From Branchinecta lynchi (lineage: Eukaryota; Arthropoda; Branchiopoda; Anostraca; Branchinectidae): DNA of 64,000 nucleotides. How positions within the stretch are numbered: the stretch's first letter is position 1; every line of letters begins with the position of its first letter. This document shows, piece by piece, positions 42,586-53,562 of the stretch. The translations under genes and the position numbers were made by a program. The notes under the pieces are model-generated. The model searched no databases. It worked only from the letters and a program-made list of their open reading frames with translations, and had not been told where the DNA came from. The stretch lies in the NCBI GenBank assembly GCA_023053575.1, contig JAKZAP010000010.1, forward strand, positions 21,326,628 through 21,390,627, read 5' to 3'.

Positions 42586-43252
42586 AGCACAATGGACACT
42601 TCTAATGCTTTATTTTGTATTAAATGCTTCACAAATAAACATTTCCGACTTCTTTTAGAAGGCGCTAAAAAAATCGGCCGTTTTCTTGTTATCCCTTGTC
42701 TTTACCTCTCTGGCATTTCGGCGATCCAAATCTTAGTAGCTGGGATGTCGTGGCAGGAAATTCAAAAACTCCCAGCAATGCTTGATAGAAAAGGATATGT
42801 TTGAGATGTCACCAATAAGTCAAGCCACAGATGCAGTTCATCTGATTGTTGTAGTGTTCCATCAGAAGTTCCGTGTTTTAAGTGCCTACTAAAAGTTTTT
42901 CTTTGTAGAATAGTGTTGTGAAGCTTGATTAACTTGCTTTATAAAATGTACCAGAATATGCAATAAGTTTAAAGTAACATAGCTACAAAAATCATTCAAA
43001 AACAAATAGCCTATTCAAATCTGAATTAGATAAGCTGATGTATGCATAAAATAAAGATCTACTAAGTGTTATAAGAAACATCACTTTTATCTTTGTCCAA
43101 GCTAGTAAATTGAGCATGTACTGGCCCAAAAAATTACGCTTTGAAATATCACAGAGAGGGAACTATTGAAAAAGCTGCTGAGCTAGGGGGTAAGCATCGT
43201 TCCTAGGTTGTTACAGAGTGGGATCGGATTAGTTTAATGTGCCCATGGAACA
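42586..43252 (+). mobile_element. Family D element copy 4 (reference copy)
   Basis: 667 bp, flanked by TTAA at 42582-42585 and 43253-43256. Inverted ends AGCACAATGGACACTTC and (complement of the right end) TGTTCCATGGGCACATTAAA-like. TTAA duplication suggests piggyBac/Kolobok-type mobilisation. Non-coding. Confidence 0.85.
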
Positions 43253-43299
43253 TTAAACAAACGGTACCTGAACTTCCGACAGACTACCTTTCGCATGCT

Positions 43300-45040
43300 C
43301 GAAGAGGCAGTTTCCGGAGCTGATTCAGAACATTCGTAATCTCGAATACATTTGCGCATTCTCGAAGACATTTTTTGGGATCCCAAAATGTAAGTGGAGG
43401 GATACCTATGACATCGCAAAAGTTGTAAGTCCGTTCGTCCGTCTGTAAGCACGATAACTCGCGAAGGGAATGAGATATTTTGTTGAAACTTGGTATGAGG
43501 ATTGTTTGGGTCAAGAGTAAGGTCGAGTTCGTAGATGGGCTCTGTAGCCCTATATTTGGGGGTGGTGGTTCAAATTAAGGGACATACAAAATATTTTTAA
43601 ACAGCCAATGTGATAGTCGATTATGGAGTAAGAAGACATGCTGAGCACGATGGTGAAAATCATTTTCTCGCCGGACAAGTAGTTCGTCCGGAATCCGGCA
43701 AAACCGAAAAGTTTGTTAAAAGTAAAAGTTTCATTTGAAGTTGATTAAATGTTTGATTTAGGGGTAAGAAGACATGTTTAGCACGATGGTGAAAACCATT
43801 TTCTCGCTGGACGAGTAGTTCGTCCGGAATCCGGCAAAAACCGGAAAGTTGGTTAAAAATAAAAGTTTCACTTGAAGTTGATTAAATGCTTGATTTAGGG
43901 GTAAGAAGACATGTTCAGCATGATGGGGAGAATCATTTTCTCGCCGGACAAGCAGTTCGTCCGGAATCCGGCCAAAACTGGAAAGTTGGTTCGAAGTAAC
44001 AGTTCCATTTGAAGTTGATTAAATGTTTGATTTAGGGGTAAGAAGACATGCTGAACCCGATGGTGAAAACCATTTTCTTGCCGGACAACTAGTTCGCCTG
44101 TAATCCGGCCAAAACCGGAAAATATGTTAAAAGCAAAAGCTTTATCTGAAGTTGATTAGATGATAGATTTAGGGGTAAGAAGAGACGCTGAGTCTGTATA
44201 TGATGATCATTTGTACCCGGACGTATAATTAGTCTGGAATCCGTTGTACCCGCATTTTTTTTTTAAGTCAAAGTTTTATTTAAACTTGATTAGATGTTCT
44301 TTATAGAAGTAAGGAGATACGCTGGTTTCGTTTCTGAATTTTCTTTTTTTGCTGGACTAGTAGTTCGCTCGGAATTCGGGCGAAACCGCAAATTTGGCAG
44401 TAGTAAAGCAGGAAGTTTCGGTCAGTATCGTCAAAATAATGGCTTATAGGTAAATCGAATATCTGAACTCGTTTTTCTCTGATGATTAGCCTGGCGAAGA
44501 CAAGACCCAATAGTCTGGATCAAATCTTAGATTTTTGGGATCCCATCGACACCTTTGGTCTTCTTTATTCTGTTATACATTTTGCGCATTCTCGAAGACA
44601 TTTTTCCTGTTCTCGAAGACACAGTGTCCGGAACTGATTCAGAACATTCGTAATCTCGAATTGCGCTTTCTCGAAGACATTTTTTTTATTCTTGAATACA
44701 TTTTGGGCATTCTCGAAGACATTTTGTGAGTCTCGAATACATTTTGTCATTCTCGAATACATTTTGTCATTCTCGAACACATTTTTTCATTCTCGAATAC
44801 ACTTTTCACATTCTCGAGTAGGTACCTAACTTTAGTTTGAATAACAAGCACTTTTGGAAATTCTCGAATACTTTTTCATCTTTTCTCGAATACTTTTTGT
44901 AGTTTCTCGAAAAACAGAAAAAAATCTCGAAGACTTTTCGTCGATTCTCAAAGACAAACACCTATTTCTCGAAGACACTTGAAGGATTTTCGAATACATT
45001 TCTTGGATTCTCGAATACATTTTCGACATTATTAACCCCA
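43300..45040 (+). repeat. TTCTCGAATACATTTT minisatellite split by family B
   Basis: About 22-bp units (ATTCTCGAATACATTTTG) at 43320-43371 and 44566-45040. GCATTCTCGAAGACATTTTT is present on both sides of the family B insertion, and GATTCAGAACATTCGTAATC occurs at both 43322 and 44635. Confidence 0.8.
43372..44565 (+). mobile_element. Family B element copy 3
   Basis: TTTTTTGGGATCCCAAAATG start; TTTTTGGGATCCCATCGACA...GGTCTTCTT end. Same organisation as copy 2, about 1.19 kb. Confidence 0.85.
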
Positions 45041-45223
45041 AATCCATTCCATAAATGTTGCATCTATGGTATTTTGACCCTGAAAAGTTACGGACAGCTT
45101 TATAATACCAACTAGGTTATATAAGATAATATTCCAAGCTTTCACCAGTCCCGATGTCTACGACTGAAAAGGATAAAGTTCAATTGGCTGCAAAGTCAAT
45201 TTAGTCCCTACTTCCGATACTCC

Positions 45224-45945
45224 GTTTTCGGGATCCCAAAACATTAAGTGGAGGGATACCTATGACATCGCAAAAGTTGTCCGTCTGTCCGTCCGTCTGT
45301 AAGCACGATAACTCTCGAAGGGAATGAGATTTTTTGATGAAACTTGGTGTGAGGATTTGTTGGGTCTTCGGACCAGTCGAGTTCGTAGATGGGCTTTGTA
45401 GCCCTACATTTAGGGGTGGGGAGGGGGTTCAGATTAAGGGGCAAACAAAATATTTTGAAACAGCTAATGTGATAGTCGGTTATGGGGTAAGAAGACAAGC
45501 TGAGCACGATGGTGAAAACCATTTTGTCATCGGATAATTCGTTTGCCTGGAATCCGGCCAAAAACCGGAAAGTTTGTTAAAAGTAAAAGTTTTATTTGAA
45601 GTTGATTAGATGTTCGATTTAGGGGTAGGAAGACATGCTGAAGACGATGGTCTAAATCATTTTCTCGACGGACAAGTAGTTCGCCCGGAATCCGGCTGAA
45701 ACCGGAAAGTTTGTTAAAGTTAAAAGTTTTATTTCGAGTTGATTAGATGTCCGATTTAGGGCAAGAAGACATGCTGAACACTTATGTGAAAACAATTTTC
45801 TACCCGGACATGTAGTTCGCCCGGAATCCGGCCAAAACCGGAAAATTTTTAGAAGTTAAAGTTTTATTTCTAGTTGCTTAGATAACCGATTTAGGGGTAA
45901 GAAGAGATGCTGAATCCGTGTGTGACAATCATATTTTACCCGGAC
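45224..45945 (+). mobile_element. Family B element copy 4, truncated
   Basis: Starts CCGTTTTCGGGATCCCAAAA and runs through several internal units, breaking off after TTTTACCCGGACG. Confidence 0.8.
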
Positions 45946-46728
45946 GACCCAGCCCTGCAAGTGTCATATGACATTCTAGCTCTTGTGTACAACCCAAGCT
46001 CATGAACATTGTAGACTTGCTTCATTTTTGGCCAATATCTGCCGAATATTGATATTATTCTTGGGTTTTCAATGGACAGGGAGCAAGTTGCTAAATATAG
46101 GATAGTTTATTCTAGGCATAAACGCCTAGTGTTGTTTCTTGCGATACTCCCCATCCCCAAGCACTGTTAGGGCCGTTGGATTGGAGCTGTTTGTTGTCGA
46201 ATAAAGAGCGAGTTGATGATGGTTGAAACTCTGGGATGAGAATTATTGCAGTGTTGTTGTGCGGCTTTTGGATTTGCCGTTTCTCCGTGTAATCTTCGTG
46301 AACTGGTGAACAGGAAACTTTGCTTACATTTCAACGACTTTCTGTTGATTGTATTATTACTAGTAGGCTATTGCTTTTTTGGTTCTGCTTGATTTAAAAT
46401 AAGTGCCTTCAAATGGTAAGGCTTACTTCGAGGTTTCCGGTTCGTCGAAGCGGATCGGGTTACATGAAGATGCCGAGGGGTTACCAACTCCTAAAATTGG
46501 GGTACAGGTGTGCCCGAAAATTGAGTGTGCCCGACTGTGCTCGACGTGTGCCCGACAGTGCCCGATTGAGTACCAAAGTCGTCGTTTACAATCAAAATTT
46601 TGTCAAAACGACGAATATGCAAATCTTGACTAACGGCTCATGGACACAAAGTATATTAAATGTAGGCATATATGCACAGTAGAGTAACGTACAGACATAT
46701 TACAAACAGGCTACACAATATATAAAAC
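45946..46728. repeat. Mostly unassigned; TGTGCCCGAC short repeats
   Basis: 46509-46570 has GTGTGCCCGA/CTGTGCCCGA repeats next to GAGGGGTTACCAACTC (46479). The same two features occur inverted at 49715-49812. No gene. Confidence 0.45.
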
Positions 46729-47163
46729 CAGTAGCGTATATTCCGATTATTTTCGGGAGGGGCGACAGCTCAGTGAAAATATTTGCGGCCGAATGCCACC
46801 CCCTTATCAGCCGGAAGGCCTAATTTTTTTTTTTTTTTTTGGCAAATTTGGACCGTTCTTAACGCTAAAAACGCTAGGTGCCAAAAACACCTTTTAATCT
46901 TGTAATCATGCACACTACGACTCAAAAACTGTTTCTAAGATCAATTACTGAACCATACTGTAAATAATTTCAATTTAGCTTCTCAATTTTTATTTTCGCG
47001 TACGTTTTTCCCGTAAAAAACTCCTTTTCCGAGAATTTCGGATGAAGATTGCCCCTGCCGCCCGTATTTCAAACACGTTTTTCCAATTAAAAAACCTTTT
47101 TTCAATAATTTCGGGGGGGGGGGGGAGATCGCCCCTGTCGCCCCTCCCTAATATACGCTACTG
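46729..47163. mobile_element. hAT-type TIR element with 8-bp duplication
   Basis: 435 bp. Ends CAGTAGCGTATATT and AATATACGCTACTG. Flanked by a perfect TATAAAAC at 46721-46728 and 47164-47171. Subterminal GGGAGGGGCGACA is also inverted at the other end. CAG ends with 8-bp duplications are typical of hAT. Non-coding. Confidence 0.9.
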
Positions 47164-47284
47164 TATAAAACCCTTGCAAATACTTATAATGTCATTAGTT
47201 CGCCCGGAAGTTATTCGATGTTGTGGAAGCTGGGTCGTATCACACCAAGCCAAAAGAACGGAAGCAATCATTTTACCGGTGTAC

Positions 47285-47500
47285 GACGAATAACCTTGAC
47301 GGATGATCAAATATTGCATAAAACGGATGGGTCAGCGACGATGCTTTGGCAGCGATATTTCTGCATTCACTGACAAGGTTTCTCGACAGCCTGACGAGGA
47401 CCCTTTCCAACAAGGATCGAAATATTGCTCCCAAAACATCGAAGCTGATCCGTTTTATGCACTATTTGAATATATGTTTCAAAGTCAGCTTGGGCTCAAG
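47285..47500. repeat. Palindromic element with PLE-type arms (copy 3)
   Basis: Arms: GCATAAAACGGATGGGTCAG...GATGCTTTGGCAGCGATATT on the left and ATTGCTCCCAAAACATCGAA...GCTGATCCGTTTTATGC on the right, with outer flank TTTCAAAGTCAGCTTGGGCT at 47477. Confidence 0.75.
47386..47432 (+). ncRNA. Hammerhead ribozyme motif, copy 3 (partly decayed)
   Basis: CTGACGA (47391-47397), stem II GGACCCTT...AAGGATC with mismatches, GAAA (47419-47422), TATT (cleavage base U47426), then GCTC. Stem I is reduced to 3 bp. Weaker than copies 1 and 2. Confidence 0.5.
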
Positions 47501-47809
47501 GAGTATTCAACCCTGACACCACTTTTTTAAAGAATATAGGATTTTTTTTTAGCTGACTGATTACAAGCAGAGATTCTTGATCTTAGACTCCCAACAGTTA
47601 TCCAGGGCCATGACGAAATGTTACGAAACATCTGTTTAGTGTGGAGTCAAACCACAACACTAGTTACTAACCACTTCGTGGAAGAAAACACTGAATATGA
47701 CATTACTTCAATCTATTTTGCTAACATGTTCAATTTAGTTAGCCTAAATTTGGCACGTTAAATAAGTTCAGATCAAATTTCAATTCGTCAGGAACTGAAA
47801 TTCCTAAAC

Positions 47810-48806
47810 AACAAGACCTAAGGTTTCGATGGGATCCCAAAAATCTAATCTTTGATCCATACAGTTGAGTCTTGTCTTCGCCAGATCCAGTCTTCGCAAG
47901 GCTAATCATCTGAGAAAACCAAGTTCAGATATACCTATATCAGTCATATCTATTTTGACGATACTGACCGAAGCTTCCTGCTTTTCGGTGTCCGGTGTCG
48001 GCCGAATACCGAGCGAACTACTTGTCAAGCAAAAAAAGAAAACTCAGGAACGAATTCAGCGTATCTCCTTATCCCTATAGAGAACATCTAATCAACTTCG
48101 AATAAAACTTTAACTTAGAAAAAAAATCCGGTTTCAACCGGATTCCGGACGAATTAAATGTCCGGGTAAAAAATGATTGTCATATTCCTGACATCTTAAA
48201 GAGCACCACGCCAAGCGTTATATGTAAAATTTTCAGATTTGTTGGTGGTGTGGTGAAATTTCGAGAGAGCGATGGCGAAGTTTAGTTCATGTAAAGTTAT
48301 TTTGTTTTGTTGTTTTATATGTATTTTCTTGTATATCTCTTCTTAGCCCTAAATCTGTTACCTAATCAACTTCAAATAAAACTTTTGCTTTTAACAAATT
48401 TTCCGGTTTTGGCTGGATTCCGGGCGAACTAATTGTCGCGTAGACAATGCTTTTCATATAAGTGTTCAGTGTGTCTTCTTACCCTTAAATCGAACATCTA
48501 ATAAACTTCAAATAAATCGTTTACTTTTAACCAACTTTCCGGTTTTTGCCGGATTCCGGACGAACTGCTTGTCCTGCGAGAAAATGGTTTTCGTCATCGT
48601 GTTTAGCATGTTTTTCTTACCCCATAATCGACTATCGCATTAGCTGTTTAAAAATATTTTTTTTGGCTCTTGACCCAAAGAACCCTCACACCAAGTTTCA
48701 TCAAAATATAGCATTCCCTTCGAGAGTTATCGTGCTCAAAGACGGACGGACAGACGGACAACTTTTGCGACGTCATAGGTATCCGTCCACTTCCGTTTTG
48801 GGATCC
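47810..48806 (-). mobile_element. Family B element copy 5
   Basis: Reverse orientation from AACAAGACCTAAGGTTTCGA to CGTTTTGGGATCC. About 1 kb; internal units are interrupted by about 120 bp of unrelated sequence near 48190-48330. Confidence 0.8.
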
Positions 48807-48873
48807 GAATTAAAACCCAACACAGCACCTTCGACCAAGAAGATGGGGGTTTGCCAACATAAGCCTCAAATAT

Positions 48874-49605
48874 AACAAGACCAAAGGTTTCGATGGGATC
48901 CCAAAAATCTAATATTTGATTCAGACAACTGGGTCTTGTCTTCGCCAGGCTAATCATCAGAGAAAACCATGTTTGATAAACCTATATAAGCCATATCTAT
49001 TTTGATGATACTGACCGAAACTTCCTGCTTTACTTCTGCCAAATTTCTGGTTTCGGCCGAATTCCGGTGAACTACTCGTTCAGCAAAAAAAGAAAAATTC
49101 AGAAACGAATTCAGCGTATCTCCTAATCCCTATAAAGAACATCTAATCAACTTCAAATAATATTTAACTTATACAAGAAATTCCGGTTACAACCGGGTTC
49201 CGGACGAATTATATGTCCGGGTTAAAAATGATACCCCTAAATCTGTCATCTAATCAACTTCAGATACAAGTTTTGCTTTTAACAAATTTTCCGGTTCCGA
49301 CCGGATTCTTGGTGAACTAGTTTTCCGGGTAGAAAATGATTTTCAGGTAAGTGTTCAGAATGTCTTCTTACCCTTACATTGAACATTTAATCAATTTCAA
49401 ATGAAACTGTTACTTTTAACCAGCTTTCCGGTTTTTGTCGGATTCCGGACGAACTACTTGTCTGGCAAGAAAACGGTTTTTACCATCGTGTTCGCATGTC
49501 TTCTTACCCCATTATCGACTATCACATTAGCTGTTTAAACATATTTTGTTTGTATCTTAATTTGAACCCCCTCCCCCACCCCTACATTTAGGACTACAGA
49601 GCCCA
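48874..49605 (-). mobile_element. Family B element copy 6, truncated head
   Basis: Reverse orientation from AACAAGACCAAAGGTTTCGA through internal units to CTACATTTAGGACTACAGAG. The head with the GTCCGTCTG block is absent. Confidence 0.75.
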
Positions 49606-50750
49606 ATGAGATGTTGACATTTTCTTCTTCATCTTCTTCTCTAACACAGAATGCGAAGATACTAATTAACAAAGTCGCAGCAGAAGTCGAGCCGTCTAAG
49701 GAGCAAAATACGTGACTGTGCCCGACGTGTGCCCGACTGTGCCCGAGGTGTGCCCGACTGTGCCCGACTCCCCGGTACAGAGTGTGCCCGAAAGTTGGTA
49801 ACCCCTCGTTAAGATGCACCTTATACATCCGGAAGTTGAAGGTGTGCCCCCCCCCCCCCAAGATTCCGGTTTGAGGACAGTGTCGTACAGGCTACACAAT
49901 TTAAAGACAAAATTAATATGCAAGTTGTCGTGGCAGAAGAAAAGAAGATTAGGGATGGGATCAGTTGTGTTTGGATACAAAGGGAGCATCTAGGGAGAGT
50001 AGAAAATAAGTGGGATCATTCCGATCATTGGAACATTTTTCATGACCCATGCCACCGGCACTGCACCGGCAAGGCACTGCAGCACCGGTACCGCGTCACG
50101 CTCCACTTGGTGTACATCGTTTCTGGGAGTGAGCAACCCCTCGATCTCCCTATTTCCTATTTGCAATACCGTACTCTTCCACTGTACCCATAGTTCCCCC
50201 AATGTGTTTGAATTTACTGGATTCCAGCTACCTGTTCCAATAGGAGTGGAAGGCACTCATTCTCGTTTCTTTGTCCCCGCTCTACCCTTCGTTCCCCACC
50301 GCCTTTAAAAACTTGCATATTATGATCCCACAATGGTGTAAAACGATAAATTTTGTAATTATTGGCGTCCGGTGAACAGCGAATCGCGTTTCCCCTGAGG
50401 CGCCGGTTGTATTTTGTCTCTTCGGCGCTTCGAGTCACCACCAGCAACTTGCTGGTCTCCTGTCAAAAGATCTGATGTTTCGTTAGTATACGAATCCAGT
50501 GGATGGTGCCTGGAATGTGGGAAATATTCGGGAACATGTGATTATTTGTGTAATTCTAAAAAGGAAGTAAACATATGGAATAGGCTTCTGGATCGCTTGC
50601 TTAGTGGAAACTAACAACGCTTAGGGCTACAGAGCCTTCTGATCGTTCAGTGAAATTGTTGTAGAAAACGAGCTGAAGCATGGAATCGTGTTGCAGCAGG
50701 CAGTGACCTAGCTTTAGCTTCAGTTGACCTGTGTTACTCGTTCCTTGCAG
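49606..50750. other. Upstream region of NOS1AP exon; TGTGCCCGAC repeats
   Basis: 49715-49790 holds tandem TGTGCCCGAC words. The remainder has no repeat I recognise. The last 20 bp (GTGTTACTCGTTCCTTGCAG) form a splice acceptor, so part of this stretch is a 5'-UTR intron of the NOS1AP gene. Confidence 0.45.
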
Positions 50751-50900
50751 TTGTAAAGGATTTCATCAGAGCAAAGAAATATAGTTATGCCGTCTAGAAG
50801 TAAGCAACAATATAACCTCGTCCAGAATGACGACTATGACCTCCGGATACCACTATATTCAGAAGAAGCATTTCAGCACGGAATTACATTCCAGGCGAAG
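50751..50900 (+). CDS. nos1ap: NOS1AP (CAPON) orthologue, first coding exon
   Basis: Exon of 150 bp: acceptor CTCGTTCCTTGCAG, 36 nt of 5'-UTR, ATG at 50787, 38 codons, donor GTAAAC at 50901 (phase 0). The peptide, MPSRSKQQYNLVQNDDYDLR followed by IPLYSEEAFQHGITFQAK, matches the N-terminus of NOS1AP almost residue for residue (family form MPSKTKYNLVDD-HDLRIPL...AFQHGI-FEAK, directly before the PTB domain). NOS1AP is a cytoplasmic PTB-domain adaptor that binds neuronal nitric oxide synthase PDZ and Scribble-type partners. The break just before the PTB strand 'YVGSL' is the expected intron position. No second exon was found up to 64000, so the first coding intron exceeds 13 kb. Confidence 0.92.
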
Positions 50901-50934
50901 GTAAACGTTATGAAGAATTCGCTTATCACGTATA

Positions 50935-51265
50935 GAATAGTAGAATAGAATTTTATTTTTAAAAAGCGACTGTCACAGCGTTACCGCCGAATTTGACCTT
51001 TTTGTCGTAAAAAAATGATGAATAACATAACACTTTCTCACGAAGGAAAAAGAAAGCACTAAAAAGGAATAAATTATCGGTTATTGTAAAACTCAGCAAA
51101 TGTTGGAACAAAACTCCTTAAATAAAGGTCCTCCGTTAATAAAGGCCTATAGGTACTTGGAGCATTGCCAGGCATTTGGGTTTCGCACTTATTTTTGAGG
51201 ACCCTTAACTTTGAATTCGTTTTATTTGTATCGTCTTCCAACAAAACAACATACATGATGCTCCC
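50935..51265 (-). pseudogene. LINE 3' end remnant
   Basis: On minus, a 60-residue frame containing STYRPLLTEDLYLRSFVPTF ends at 51074. A tail of AATAGAATAG-type repeats lies at 50935-50958. The R-SFVPT motif is typical of LINE RT C-termini. Confidence 0.45.
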
Positions 51266-51289
51266 ACGAAGGCACTACCGTGCCCTGTG

Positions 51290-51840
51290 TGGGAGCACAT
51301 AACTTTTGTTCACATTAAAACCAACGATAAAACATTTTTTATCTTGACCTTTCTTATCATTTTCTTTTACCTTACACTTAATAACATATACATTTTAAGT
51401 AAAATGTCGGGATCCTCATCGGTCTACCGCTTAAGTCTAGTACTTGCAATCGGAAGCCGAGAATTCCTTAAGATAGTTAGAACAACGCTTTATCTTTTCG
51501 TTCACCCTTCAGATAACTTATACCAAGATCTCACGTGTGATTATTATTGTTCATCAAGCGCGTCTGGTGGTAATTCGTCATCGGATTTTGTGAGGGACGT
51601 ATAGGCAAATTATGATGTGTCAGTGCAGGCTGTGCGATAACTTCTGTTCACATTAAAACCAACGATAATACATTTTTTTCTTAACCTTGCTTCTCATTTT
51701 CTTTTATCTTACACTTAATAACATACATTTTAAGTAAAATGTCGGTATGCTCATCGGTTCACCGCTTAAGTCTAGTACTTGCAATCTGAAGCCGATAATT
51801 CCTTAAGATAGTTAGAACAATGCTTTTTTATGTCATATTC
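51290..51840 (+). repeat. Tandem duplication F (~340-bp unit)
   Basis: TTGTTCACATTAAAACCAACGATAA-type text at about 51307 recurs at about 51647 and stays collinear through AAGTAAAATGTCGG and AAGTCTAGTACTTGCAATC. Parts recur at 53437-53562 and 57352-57385, on either side of element G. Confidence 0.75.
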
Positions 51841-51974
51841 TAAGTTGAGTTCAATGTGAGCTTCGAAACGAAAGATCGGGGGTCACATGACCGTGTGTGT
51901 GACTAAATCCGACATGAGCACTGAATAACAGCACAATTGATACTGGACCAAAGGCTTTTGGAAAGAGAATGTTG

Positions 51975-52335
51975 TAAGCAAGTAAGTAATTTATTTATGA
52001 CCCGCCATTTTGAAAAGGAGGAGTAAATGAAGAAAATAAACAAAACCCTCAAACATACAGAAAAAGACGACGTCGTGCGCTGGTTGGTCCCTGTTGTCCG
52101 TGATTTTTGAAAGCGATGAGGAAACATCCAAAAGGGTAACACTTGCATCTTGAATTTCTCCGTCAATGTATGGTTATGACATAATTTCGACAAGTGGAGC
52201 AGGTGCTTTGCATATTTAAAATAACATGATCTCATCTTTCTAATCTCCTTCTTTCGCAGAACATGAGGGACGCCAGAACGAAATAGTATAGAAGGAGCGC
52301 AGAAGGGACTGTACAAATTTCCCAAAGCTCACGAT
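51975..52335 (-). pseudogene. 5'-truncated copy of the 10.6-kb LINE
   Basis: Minus-strand frame LYSPFCAPSILFRSGVPHVL, KKEIRKMRSCYFKYAKHLLH aligns with the ORF2 C-terminus of the full-length LINE (SSFCDHAVLSASGLYPIF, DLKQMRVDYFRYCKFLLYL). A frameshift follows. The 3' end TTTATTTATGACCCGCCA and an AAGTAAGTAA tail match that family. Confidence 0.8.
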
Positions 52336-52339
52336 TATA

Positions 52340-53436
52340 GCGCCCCCGGTTGGGGCGATCCCTTTATAAACAATCAAGTCTAGTTGAATTTTATATCCCG
52401 ATCGTAAAAACAGTTCTGCAAGAGTTTGCAATTTTCCTTTCTCCGTCTACAGAACAAAACTAGGCTTCTCACACACTTGATTGGGGTATTCGACCGGGTC
52501 GATGGTATGATCTTTAATCCTTTGTGCATAGCGATTTCGGTTGGGTTCGGCCCGGCTTCTCTGTATAGTCATTGCGTATACACTGTAGCCTAACCTACTG
52601 CGGAAAAAAGGGCGGATTTTTGTTACGTTTAGAACCATGACAAGTGTAGACCTGCAGTAGACATAATCTTTTCTAAGAAAATCTTTTCTTACAGCCTATA
52701 TTCAGCCGGTCTCCCTCTAATTTGTGTCGGCTTTTGGCTTAATTAGTGTCGGGCATAAAATATATTAATGTTACGAAATTCCGGGCACTCTTTTCAAAAT
52801 TCCATACGTTTGATGAAATGCTAGTCGTCCTCAAAAACTTCCATGGACATGACTCCTGTTTGGGATGCTGTAGCCTCGGCTGTAGCTTGACATTGATTTC
52901 CGTATCGTTACCTCCCGTCCGTTCCTCCGTCAGTCCACACAGTCTAAGACACCTGCCCACTCCGAGGGATTATATCTTGATGAATGAACAATCTGTTAGC
53001 TTAATAGGCTAACCAACCTATTCGGCTGTCAGTATTTCACACTATTTCCTCGACTATTTCTTCCAGGTTTATTCAGGGGTAGTCATAGGCCTGGTTTGGG
53101 GTTAGTTACGAAATATTGTAGGTCGATGCTGTACGCCCCTCATAAAATTCCTCTCAGATTAGTTCTTTTTTGGTCGCTAGGTGCGCTATCGTAAAGAAAA
53201 CAGTGACACGTTACTTCTTGGTGTACATTTATCCAGGTTTGTTTGGCTATCTTCAATTCCTCTTAGGCTAGCAATGTTTAAAACTGTTCAAAATGCCTCT
53301 TCTTCTATTTTTGCTTTACCCAACTCCATTCTGTCAAACGTCATCAAGTTTGTCATTTCTAGCTTCCGACTTCAGTGCTAAGTGCGGGTTGACTTTTCCA
53401 CGGGGCTAATACGCGAGTCGATATAAAGCGAATGCC
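52340..53436. other. No gene recognised
   Basis: Several short open frames without domains or splice context. Confidence 0.3.
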
Positions 53437-53562
53437 TAATCACTTGTTCACCCTTCAGATAACTTATACCAAGATCTCACGTGTTATTGTTATTGTTATT
53501 GTTCCTCAAGCGCGTCTGGCGGTAATTCGTCATCTGATTTTGTGAGTGACGTATATGCAAAC

